22,734 bases of DNA from Xanthomonas hortorum (GTDB lineage: Bacteria; Pseudomonadota; Gammaproteobacteria; Xanthomonadales; Xanthomonadaceae). The stretch lies in NCBI RefSeq assembly GCF_002940005.1, contig NZ_MDEF01000089.1; one strand, 5' to 3'. The notes under the pieces were generated by a model that worked only from the letters and a program-made list of their open reading frames with translations, was not told the origin of the DNA and did no database searches. The position numbers were made by a program, and so were the translations under genes. Shown here piece by piece: positions 8,407 to 15,264 of this stretch. Position 1 is the stretch's first letter. The number at the start of each line of letters is the position of its first letter.

Positions 8407-8410
8407 AGCA

Positions 8411-9604
8411 TCACCCGGAAATCGCCAAACGCTCCTGGTGATACCGCCGCACCGCCGCGTACCACAACACCGCCGCTACGCCGAAGCCAGCCAGCAGATA
8501 CACCGCCCAGGTCTGTGCATTGATCTGCTCATGGCGTATCACCTTCAACAGCATCTGGTTCTGCGCCAGAAACGGCACGGCGAAGTGCCATAACTGCGTC
8601 TTCAGCGGATACGCCATCAACGCATAGCCGGGCAGCATCGGCAGCAGCAGCAACCAGGTCATGTGCGCCTGCGCTTCCTTCATGCTCTTGGCGGCAGCGG
8701 CCAGGTAGGTCAGCAGCGAGGTACCGACGAACAACATCGGGACCAGGATGAAGAGCATCTGCAACATCGGCAAAAAACCGACATTGAGCTGGCGCCCCAG
8801 GTTCGAGGTGGACAACTGCGCACTCAGCTTGAACGCCAGCAGCGTGAGCAACAACGACACCATGCCGATCACGCAGGCGGCGGCGATCTTGCCACTGACA
8901 ATCGCGCTACGTGGCGCAGGCGTGGCCAGCAACGGCTCCAGCGACTGGCGTTCGCGCTCGCCGGCGGTGGCATCCAGAATCAGCGAGGCGCCGCCCAGAA
9001 ACGAGGTGATCACCAGCAGCACCGGCAGCAGCATCGCCATCATCTGGCCACGCTTGGCGTCGGCGGTGGCCAGGTCCTGGGCTGCGATTTCCAGCGGCCT
9101 GCCCACCTGCGCATCGATGCCGCGCGCCAGCAAGCGCAGTGCACCGACCTGCTGGCTATAGGCGCTGAGTGCGGCCTGCAGCCGCATGGCCGGCACGTCG
9201 GCCTCGCGCCGCGTGCTGTCCTTGATGACCTCCACCAAGGCCGGGCGGCCGGCACGCCAGTCCTCGGCGTAGCTGTCGCTGATGCGCAGCGCCACATCCA
9301 CCTCCTGGGTGCGGATTGCAGCGGTCAGATCGGCCGGCGCAGCAACCGCATTGAGTCCTTGCGCGGCCAGAAAACGCACCAGATTGGGCGCGTTCTCGCG
9401 ACCGAGCGTGGGGATCTCCAGCGGCTTGTCGATCTGCGTGCGCACGCGACTTTCGCTCAGTGCGCCCATGCCCAGGATCAGGATCGGGTACAGCAATGGC
9501 GACAGCAGCAAGGCCAATGCCAGCGTGCGGCGATCGCGGCCGATATCGCGCAACTCCTTGCGCAGTACCGTCCACAGGGTGGACAACAACGATGTGGTGC
9601 TCAT
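8411..9604 (-). CDS. ABC-2 type exporter permease, NatB-like
   Basis: A 397-aa inner-membrane permease. It has a single N-terminal membrane helix (LALALLLSPLLYPILILGMG, about 28-47), then a large hydrophilic domain of about 140 residues predicted outside the cytoplasm. After that come about five helices beginning at QMMAMLLPVLLVITSFLGGA and containing ATAGERERQSLEPLLATP, a conserved ABC-2 stretch. This layout and length match NatB of the Bacillus NatAB sodium extrusion system and related exporters (PF12698). The start ATG 9604 overlaps the stop of the ATPase gene in an ATGA arrangement, so the two are translationally coupled. Sodium as the real substrate is not proven; peptides, drugs or lipids are alternatives, and the peptidase-like lipoprotein upstream in the same operon makes a peptide-related role worth considering. 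Confidence 0.85.
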   Translation of the reverse strand: MSTTSLLSTLWTVLRKELRDIGRDRRTLALALLLSPLLYPILILGMGALSESRVRTQIDKPLEIPTLGRENAPNLVRFLAAQGLNAVAAPADLTAAIRTQEVDVALRISDSYAEDWRAGRPALVEVIKDSTRREADVPAMRLQAALSAYSQQVGALRLLARGIDAQVGRPLEIAAQDLATADAKRGQMMAMLLPVLLVITSFLGGASLILDATAGERERQSLEPLLATPAPRSAIVSGKIAAACVIGMVSLLLTLLAFKLSAQLSTSNLGRQLNVGFLPMLQMLFILVPMLFVGTSLLTYLAAAAKSMKEAQAHMTWLLLLPMLPGYALMAYPLKTQLWHFAVPFLAQNQMLLKVIRHEQINAQTWAVYLLAGFGVAAVLWYAAVRRYHQERLAISG

Positions 9605-10347
9605 GCGTGCAGTCCCTCGTCCGAGCCAATCGCCTTGACGAAGGCGTCTTCCAGATTGTCTTCACCGGTGGCAGCGCGCAGTTCGTCGGCGCTGCCACAG
9701 GCCACCACCGTGCCCTTGGCGATGATGACGATGCGATCGCACAGCGCCGCCACCTCCTGCATGATGTGGCTGGAAAAAATCACGCAGCGCCCCTCTGCAC
9801 GCAATTGCTGCAGAAAGCCGCGCATCGCGCGCGTGGTCATCACGTCCAGTCCGTTGGTGGGCTCGTCGAGAATCACGTTGCGCGGGTCGTGCACCAGCGC
9901 GCGCGCAATCGCGGTCTTGGTGCGCTGGCCCTGGCTGAAGCCTTCGGTCTGACGATCGAGAATATCGTCCATGTCCAACGCGGCCGACAGCAGGCGCGTG
10001 CGCTCGGCAATCAGCGTGCGCGACATGCCATGCAACTCACCGAAGTAAGCGATGTTCTCGCGCGCGGTCAGCCGCTTGTACACGCCACGCGCATCCGGCA
10101 ACACGCCAAGTGCGCGGCGCACCGTGACCGGATCGCGGGCGGCGTCCACACCATCCACGGTCACGCTGCCCTGGTCGGGCGACATCAGCGTGTAGAGCAT
10201 GCGCAAGGTGGTGGTCTTGCCGGCGCCGTTGGGCCCGAGCAGGCCGGTGATCTGGCCATCGGCAGCGCTGAAACTGACCCCATCGACGGCTTTCACCAGC
10301 CCGGTCTTGGTCTTGAACGATTTGTGCAGGTTGTCGACGACGATCAT
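9601..10347 (-). CDS. ABC exporter ATP-binding protein, NatA-like
   Basis: A 248-aa ATPase subunit that would drive the adjacent NatB-like permease. It has Walker A GPNGAGKT (38-45), a slightly unusual signature FSQGQ (137-141) in place of LSGGQ, Walker B VILDEP (158-163) and an H-loop histidine at 194 (SSHIM). ATG 10347 is chosen because it is preceded by a GGAGG site and starts the typical MIVVDNLHKSF fold; the longer upstream frame has no family resemblance. Length and order match Bacillus NatA. It lies 31 bp after the hydrolase gene and overlaps the permease gene by 4 bp, consistent with one operon. Confidence 0.9.
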   Translation of the reverse strand: MIVVDNLHKSFKTKTGLVKAVDGVSFSAADGQITGLLGPNGAGKTTTLRMLYTLMSPDQGSVTVDGVDAARDPVTVRRALGVLPDARGVYKRLTARENIAYFGELHGMSRTLIAERTRLLSAALDMDDILDRQTEGFSQGQRTKTAIARALVHDPRNVILDEPTNGLDVMTTRAMRGFLQQLRAEGRCVIFSSHIMQEVAALCDRIVIIAKGTVVACGSADELRAATGEDNLEDAFVKAIGSDEGLHA

Positions 10348-10378
10348 GCGAGCGCCTCCGTGGCGTGGTCGGTGCGGC

Positions 10379-11974
10379 TCATGGTTCCCATCCGTTGAAC
10401 GAGGTAAACGCGGGCACGTTGTTGAGATCGGCAACGCACCGCGCATCCAGCGCACCGGCATTGGCGGTTTCGATGAACTGCGCCATCAGCTTGGGGATGC
10501 ACCCCAGCGCCATGACGCTGTGTCCCTGGCCGGGCGCAACCAGATGCCGCCCATTGGGCAGTCCCTTGAGCACGGTGTCGGCGTAGCGTGGCGGCGTGAC
10601 CGGATCCAGCTGACCGGACAACAGCAAGGCCGGTACCTGAGAACGCAGTGGAGCGGTGAAATCGGCCGCGCGCTTGCCGCTGGGCCATACTGGGCATGCG
10701 GCAAAGACGCTGCGCGGCACATCCTCGCCCAGCAGCAATGCCTGGTGCGCGGGCGCCGGACGATAACGGTCGGCATCCTCTGCGCACACCACCGACCATT
10801 GCATGGGCTGGTTGATCTGCATGTCCATGTGCGACAACGCCATCAACGGCGCGTAGCGACCTGCAGCGGCTTCATCCAGCACCAGCGGCAGCAGGGCAGC
10901 GCTTTGCGGTGCATAGGAGAAGGTAAAGGCCAGACCGATCACCGCGTCGGCGGTCACCCGATCGCGCTTGATGGCGTTGGTACGCAGGTCGCGATACTCC
11001 ACCTCCGGCGATTCGGTCTTCAAGCGGTCCATGACGGTGCGCAGCTGCGTGCGCACATCGGTGGGAAAGCGCGCGCGACAGGCCGCAATGGCACGGCATT
11101 GCTCGGACTGCAGGATCAAGGCGTCTTCGAAGGTGCGTGCGAACTCACCGCTGATCACCAGATCGCTGGGCGCAACGCCATCGAGCACGATGGTGCGCGT
11201 TTGTGCGGGATAGCGTTTGGCATAGTGCTGCGCCACGCGCGTTCCATAAGACACACCGATCAGGTCGATGCGTGGCGCACCCAGTGCGGCTCTGACGGCA
11301 TCCAGATCGCCGATGGCTTCGGCAGTGGTGTAGTAACGCGGGTCGGTATGGCGTTGCAAGCCTTCGGCACATTGCTGCGCATAGGCCTTCAATTCTTCCG
11401 GACCGGACGCCATGCCGGCCTGCAACGGCTTGCCGTCGGCTGTCTCGCACCGCAGGGGGTGAGATCCCCCGGTGCCGCGTTGATCGACCAGAAAAATGTC
11501 GCGGTTTTTGCGTACCTCGCGTAACGCAGCCGCTGCGATGGCGGCAGCCTCGGTCGCCGATTGCCCCGGCCCACCGGCGATGAAGAACACCGGATCCGGC
11601 TTGTTGCCTGCGCCTGCATCGCTTTCCAGCCAGGCAATCTTCAGGTCGATCCTGCGTCCTGTCGGTGCGGCCGGGTTTTCCGGCACGCGCAGGCTTGCGC
11701 ACTGCGCTTCGATGTTGCCGGCCGCGCTACCGGAACTCAGCGTGCACGGGACGAATTGCAGCGTGCCGTAGCGATTGGCTGCGGCCGTGCCGGTCTGCGT
11801 GGTTGCCGCACGTGGCTGCGCGCTGCCGGCTGCAGTTGCGCCAGCCTTGGTTGCAGCAGTCGCATCTTTCGCAAGCATGTTCTCAGCAGGTTTGTCTGCA
11901 CGCTGACATCCGGCAGCCAGCATTGCGATCAGCAATGCCGCTACCACTGTGGGTTGCTTCACCATGTCCACCAT
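10379..11974 (-). CDS. lipoprotein alpha/beta hydrolase, S33 tripeptidyl-aminopeptidase-like
   Basis: A 531-aa exported enzyme of the S33 peptidase family (proline iminopeptidase/tripeptidyl aminopeptidase type) with a TAP-like C-terminal domain (PF08386). A lipoprotein signal ends in LAAGC (C23), followed by an Ala/Thr-rich linker to about residue 65. The oxyanion stretch is GGPGQS (134-139). The nucleophile is S242 in GVSYGTR, and the other triad members are probably D457 (SGQLDPVTP) and H485 (PGQGHSV). It is expected to clip N-terminal residues from short peptides in the periplasm or at the outer membrane; esterase activity is an alternative. ATG 11974 has AGGAG very close (2-nt gap); ATG 11965 (M4) is also possible and keeps the signal. 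It precedes the NatAB-like genes by 31 bp, suggesting a shared export or detoxification task. Confidence 0.87.
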   Translation of the reverse strand: MVDMVKQPTVVAALLIAMLAAGCQRADKPAENMLAKDATAATKAGATAAGSAQPRAATTQTGTAAANRYGTLQFVPCTLSSGSAAGNIEAQCASLRVPENPAAPTGRRIDLKIAWLESDAGAGNKPDPVFFIAGGPGQSATEAAAIAAAALREVRKNRDIFLVDQRGTGGSHPLRCETADGKPLQAGMASGPEELKAYAQQCAEGLQRHTDPRYYTTAEAIGDLDAVRAALGAPRIDLIGVSYGTRVAQHYAKRYPAQTRTIVLDGVAPSDLVISGEFARTFEDALILQSEQCRAIAACRARFPTDVRTQLRTVMDRLKTESPEVEYRDLRTNAIKRDRVTADAVIGLAFTFSYAPQSAALLPLVLDEAAAGRYAPLMALSHMDMQINQPMQWSVVCAEDADRYRPAPAHQALLLGEDVPRSVFAACPVWPSGKRAADFTAPLRSQVPALLLSGQLDPVTPPRYADTVLKGLPNGRHLVAPGQGHSVMALGCIPKLMAQFIETANAGALDARCVADLNNVPAFTSFNGWEP

Positions 11975-12003
11975 CTCTCCTGGTATTCCCTGTCCCCTGA
12001 CGC

Positions 12004-12030
12004 CGCAGCCGGTCGGGTGTGACCGCTGCG
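12004..12030 (-). terminator. stem-loop after the XRE regulator gene
   Basis: Arms CGCAG + CGGTC and GACCG + CTGCG pair over 10 bp with one bulged C (12009) and a 6-nt loop, starting 1 bp beyond the regulator stop codon. No T run follows on the - strand. It may be a weak terminator or processing site that separates regulator from hydrolase expression. Confidence 0.4.
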
Positions 12031-12031
12031 A

Positions 12032-12232
12032 CTACTGCCCGTCTTCAAACAGAAAGACGTGCTCGATCGATTCCCCGAACAAACGCGCGATGCGAAACGC
12101 CAACGGCAAACTGGGATCGTACTTACCGGTCTCCAGCGCATTGATGGTCTGCCGCGATACGCCCAGCCGTTCGCCCAGCTCGCCTTGCGACCAACCGCTG
12201 GCCTCGCGCAACTCGCGCACCCGGCTATTCAT
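12032..12232 (-). CDS. small XRE-family transcriptional regulator
   Basis: A 66-aa protein that is essentially one helix-turn-helix domain (HTH_3/XRE). Helices are recognisable as VRELREASGWSQGELGERLG and VSRQTINALETGKYDPSL, with the recognition helix at about residues 26-34. The tail LFGESIEHVFLFED is typical of the tiny YozG-like regulators. The start ATG 12232 overlaps the stop of the membrane-protein gene (ATGA), so they form a coupled pair. Such pairs of a small polytopic membrane protein and a mini-XRE regulator are widespread; the membrane partner may sense or sequester. Autoregulation through the inverted repeat upstream of the pair is plausible. It lies 57 bp before the hydrolase gene. 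Confidence 0.9.
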   Translation of the reverse strand: MNSRVRELREASGWSQGELGERLGVSRQTINALETGKYDPSLPLAFRIARLFGESIEHVFLFEDGQ

Positions 12233-12816
12233 TGAAAACGTCGTGCATTGATGCTTTTGGTGATGCCGTAAATTCCGCACAACAGCGGAAACACCCACAG
12301 CATCGCCACCGTTGCGGGGATGTCGATCAGCTCGGCGGCCTGCAGAAACCCACCGGTCATGTACGCGCCGCTGACCAGGCCGGCGGCAATGGCGATCGAC
12401 TCCAGTTCGATCCGTCGCTGCATCTCGTCCGAGTCGCGCACGTAGCGCGCCACAGCGCGGATCACCAACGCCACCAACACTGCGGGCAACAACGCAATCA
12501 GCACACGCGCCCAGTTCGGGTCCACGTGGGCCAGCAGATATTTCCAGACCAGCATCACCACCACGTACAACATCATCGGCACGCCGAATTCGCGCTGATA
12601 GCGCCGCGCCAATGCGGGGCGCGTGCTGTCGCGCATGCTGCCGCGCGACAGCCAAAACAGCAGTGCCAGCAACAGGCACGACACGCCCGCACCTGCACAC
12701 AACCCGGCAAGGTAAGCGCTCAGTGGCAACAGCCGCCAATGGCCAAGCGCACCCACTGCGAGCAAGCCCAACCCCAGGCAGAGCGCGACCAGCGCGTTGC
12801 GGTTGTAGCTGGTCAT
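12229..12816 (-). CDS. small polytopic membrane protein of unknown function
   Basis: A 195-aa inner-membrane protein with about six hydrophobic segments (roughly 8-24, 31-55, 78-96, 103-121, 140-158 and 165-184). A charged cytoplasmic-type motif, RDSDEMQRRIELE (127-139), sits before the fifth segment. I do not recognise a named family, although the DEMQRRIELE motif recurs in small membrane proteins encoded beside XRE regulators. ATG 12816 is chosen because an AGAGG site lies about 8 bp upstream and the hydrophobic part begins just after; the open frame reaches 12918. It overlaps the regulator gene by 4 bp. A role as the sensor or anti-regulator of that protein is inference from coupling. Confidence 0.75.
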   Translation of the reverse strand: MTSYNRNALVALCLGLGLLAVGALGHWRLLPLSAYLAGLCAGAGVSCLLLALLFWLSRGSMRDSTRPALARRYQREFGVPMMLYVVVMLVWKYLLAHVDPNWARVLIALLPAVLVALVIRAVARYVRDSDEMQRRIELESIAIAAGLVSGAYMTGGFLQAAELIDIPATVAMLWVFPLLCGIYGITKSINARRFQ

Positions 12817-12952
12817 GAGCTGCGCCTCTTCTGCGCTGTTGCGCTCGATGACAGGCCAACGCTCTCCATCTCGGCACTGCCGCGCATCAACCGCTGCGCC
12901 GGCCACGCCTGTGTGCAATCCGATTGCCTATGCTGCTGATGCATCCCTTTCG

Positions 12953-12974
12953 CCTGTCAAGTGAACTTGACAGG
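12953..12974. promoter_or_regulatory. inverted repeat with 9-bp arms and extra half-sites, candidate operator
   Basis: Perfect arms CCTGTCAAG (12953-12961) and CTTGACAGG (12966-12974) flank TGAA. Two more half-sites lie close by: CTTGAC at about 12984 and TGTCAAG at about 12999. The centre is about 150 bp upstream of the membrane-protein start. On the - strand two of the sites read TTGACA, the ideal sigma70 -35 box, so a regulator bound here would block the promoter. No convincing -10 box was found. The mini-XRE regulator is the natural candidate ligand, by inference. Confidence 0.6.
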
Positions 12975-13098
12975 CACGATGCGCTTGACGCGGCCAACTG
13001 TCAAGCACCCTTTACACATGCGGCTGTGCGCGGATTGCCGTGATCGCCGACTCGACGATGGCGATTGTGGGAATACCCCAAAGGCGCTGGTTCGGTAC

Positions 13099-13134
13099 GC
13101 ATAAAGCGCTAGCGCGGGCTGCATATAGCGCTAG
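13099..13134 (+). promoter_or_regulatory. two phased AGCGCT (LacI-type, xyl-box-like) motifs
   Basis: GCATAAAGCGCTAG (13099-13112) and GCATATAGCGCTAG (13121-13134) match at 13 of 14 positions and are 22 bp apart, so they face the same side of the helix. The core TAGCGCTA of the second is palindromic and matches the centre of the XylR box described for Xanthomonas and Caulobacter (TGGTAGCGCTAACA, from memory). They lie about 275 bp before the GH44 start. Control of the downstream glycosidases by a xylose-type LacI repressor is an inference. Confidence 0.55.
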
Positions 13135-13312
13135 TAGCCCTATGTGTGGACTCGGGAAGAAGTAACGGCGCCTATCGGCGGAGACGTCGCTCAAGAACAG
13201 ACACCTGGCTTGCCTCCGGAAGCCCCCATCAGAGCCCGGAGCACGTGTCAGATGCCTGATATCCACGCCATATGGATGCCCCTCTGGAAGGCCGAACTGC
13301 AGGAGGAGAAGC

Positions 13313-13360
13313 GTGAGTGACGATCGGCGGCGGCTATCATGGCCGTCTCGCGATACATAG
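13313..13360 (+). CDS. 15-codon reading frame with strong ribosome site (leader or gene remnant)
   Basis: GTG 13313 is preceded at 6 bp by a perfect AGGAGG (13301-13306) and reads MSDDRRRLSWPSRDT before TAG at 13358. The ribosome site is the best in this region, better than that of the GH44 gene 50 bp further on. It may be a leader peptide, or the first codons of a gene replaced when the GH44 segment arrived. No similarity can be claimed at this length. Confidence 0.35.
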   Translation: MSDDRRRLSWPSRDT

Positions 13361-13409
13361 CTACCGGCTTGATGGGGAACAGTTGGCAGGTCGGCAGAGG
13401 CGCCAACGT

Positions 13410-15056
13410 ATGTTAAAGGAGAGCAGCTTGTTGCCACTAAAGTCTGCGGCGGTCGCAGCCGCCTGCTTGTTCGCGACAGCATGTTGGACTCGGCCACCCG
13501 CTTGGGTGGAGGTTACCGCTAAGCCGACCGTGGCAGCGGTGCGGTTCGACGTCCATGCCGATCGGCAACGCACGCCGATCTCGCCGCTTATCTACGGCAT
13601 AAACGGCGGTGATTTTGCCGATCCGCGGATCAAGCGCCTGACCTTCAATCGCGGGGGCGGCAATCGGATCACCGCCTACAACTGGGAAAACAACGCGTCG
13701 AACGCGGGTAGCGACTTTCACAATCAGAATGATGGCTACCTTTCGGAATCCGATGTGCCTGGAGCCGCCTGGACCGGGGAGATCGCGCAGACGCTGGCAA
13801 CCGGAGCTTCCTATGTGCTGTCAGTCCCCATGGAGGCCCATGTCTCGGCCGACAAGAATGGCGAGGGCGATGTCAATCTGACGCCAGACTTCATCGACTC
13901 CCGCTTCGTGCGCTCGCTGCCGCGCAAGAATGCCCCCTTCGCGCTTGTCCCGAACCTGACAGACAAGGTCGTCTATCAAGATGAGTTCGTCCACTTCCTG
14001 AAAATGCGTTTTCCATCGGCTTTTTCGGGGGCAACTGCCCGCATCGCCTTCATGCTCGACAACGAGCCCGACCTATGGGCGAAGACACATCGCCGCCTTC
14101 GCGGTTCGTCGACCGATGCCGATGGCGCGAAGCTCACCTACGCCGAGCTGTTCGAGCGGAGCGAGGACTATGCTGCGGCGATAAAGGACGTTGCGCCAAA
14201 CGCCTTGGTGTTCGGGCCGGCGAGCTACGGCTGGAGCGGGTACCGCGATCTGGATGGTGCGCCGGACGCGAACGGGCGCGACTTCCTGGACGCCTATCTC
14301 TCAGAAATGAGCAATTACGAAACCGTGCACGGCCGCCGGTTACTCGACGTGCTCGATCTCCACTGGTACCCGGAGGCGACCGGCGGGGGCTTACGCATCA
14401 CAGAGGGGGGCGATGGTCCGGCCATCGCCGCCGCACGGCTGCAGGCGCCACGCTCGCTTGATGACGCGACTTATACCGAGACAAGCTGGATCGCTCAGTC
14501 CGAAACAAAGGGTCCCATCAATCTGATTCCCCGCATCAAGGCCAAGATTGCCGCGAACTATCCCGGCACCAAACTTTCATTCAGTGAATATAACTACGGC
14601 GGACCCGACCACATTTCGGGAGGCGTTGCCCAGGCGAACGTGCTCGGGATCTTCGGCACCCAAGGCGTCTATGCAGCCAATATGTGGCCATTGAGCCGGA
14701 CTTACCCCTTCATCCTCGCCGGTTTTGAAATGTTCCGCAATTTTGACGGACGGGGAGGCGCGTTTGGTGACATGTCGGTGCAAACGACAACGACCGACGG
14801 CGCTGCGACCGCGATCTATGCAAGCGTTGACGCCGGCAACAATGGCCGCATGGTGCTCGTGATGATCAATCGCTCCGACCGGACGCTGGAGACGGCGACA
14901 CGACTCCGGGGAGCTCAGCGCTTCAGCCGGGGGCAGGCCTATCGACTTGAAGGCAAGGAATCGCGCCCGCGAGATGCCGGCACCTTCGCGATCAGCGGGC
15001 CTGGTTTCGAGTTGAGCTTGCCGGCTTTCAGCGTGACCACCGTGGAGCTCAAGTGA
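13410..15056 (+). CDS. GH44 glycoside hydrolase (endoglucanase/xyloglucanase type), lipoprotein-like
   Basis: A 548-aa secreted enzyme of glycoside hydrolase family 44 (PF12891), retaining endo-beta-1,4-glucanases that often prefer xyloglucan. The family start ISPLIYGINGGDF is followed by RLTFNRGGGNRITAYNWENN. The likely acid/base is E219 in MLDNEPDLW and the nucleophile E393 in SFSEYNYGG; a small beta-sandwich end (SLPAFSVTTVELK) completes the fold. ATG 13410 is chosen over GTG 13317 because a signal sequence follows directly, with AGAGG upstream. The signal ends in FATAC, so C25 may be lipidated, although the lipobox has A rather than L at -3. Codons such as ATA and TTA and less CTG dominance set it apart from the flanking genes, suggesting transfer, perhaps from a sphingomonad or Caulobacter relative. 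The GH39 gene follows after 208 bp. Confidence 0.88.
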   Translation: MLKESSLLPLKSAAVAAACLFATACWTRPPAWVEVTAKPTVAAVRFDVHADRQRTPISPLIYGINGGDFADPRIKRLTFNRGGGNRITAYNWENNASNAGSDFHNQNDGYLSESDVPGAAWTGEIAQTLATGASYVLSVPMEAHVSADKNGEGDVNLTPDFIDSRFVRSLPRKNAPFALVPNLTDKVVYQDEFVHFLKMRFPSAFSGATARIAFMLDNEPDLWAKTHRRLRGSSTDADGAKLTYAELFERSEDYAAAIKDVAPNALVFGPASYGWSGYRDLDGAPDANGRDFLDAYLSEMSNYETVHGRRLLDVLDLHWYPEATGGGLRITEGGDGPAIAAARLQAPRSLDDATYTETSWIAQSETKGPINLIPRIKAKIAANYPGTKLSFSEYNYGGPDHISGGVAQANVLGIFGTQGVYAANMWPLSRTYPFILAGFEMFRNFDGRGGAFGDMSVQTTTTDGAATAIYASVDAGNNGRMVLVMINRSDRTLETATRLRGAQRFSRGQAYRLEGKESRPRDAGTFAISGPGFELSLPAFSVTTVELK

Positions 15057-15264
15057 CGACGGAGCGGCATCAATGCCATACGGTCCGCGTAGTGGCCGTT
15101 CATCGCAGTAAGATTGCGGCCTATCCATAACGACCGCTGTGGATCTCGTTAACTAGCGCCTTTTGGTCGAACCCACAGGCGAGAAGAGATGCAGCCACCT
15201 CCCGTCCACAGCGCTGCACCGGAGCTGGGTTACGCTCGCTGTTCGACTATTGGTGGGAGCGGTG

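Larger units (their letters stand above)
7792..8410. other. 619-bp gene-free region between convergent genes
   Basis: No credible gene is present between the TonB-like gene (+) and the ABC permease gene (-). The stretch contains an 8-bp-unit array, a 7-bp-unit array, one strong palindromic terminator and two copies of a dispersed palindromic repeat, each listed separately. Open frames through the arrays exist only because short units translate into monotonous peptides such as NQPINQST. Confidence 0.8.
12817..13409. other. 593-bp region between divergent genes, regulatory
   Basis: The region lies between the membrane-protein gene (-) and the GH44 gene (+) and holds no full gene. It contains the TTGACA inverted repeat (12953-12974), two further half-sites, two phased AGCGCT motifs (13099-13134) and a 15-codon reading frame with a strong ribosome site (13313). 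Each is listed separately. Base composition falls and becomes less codon-like from about 13020 onward. Confidence 0.65.

Noticed and set aside
8663..9952. Long + strand open frames across the ABC permease and ATPase genes (8663-9952 and 9460-10398).
   Set aside because: They are shadows of natB-like and natA-like genes, whose - strand products contain all expected motifs.
13317..13409. Upstream GTG 13317 as start of the GH44 gene.
   Set aside because: The extra 31 residues are polar and would bury the signal sequence. ATG 13410 starts a good signal peptide with a ribosome site.
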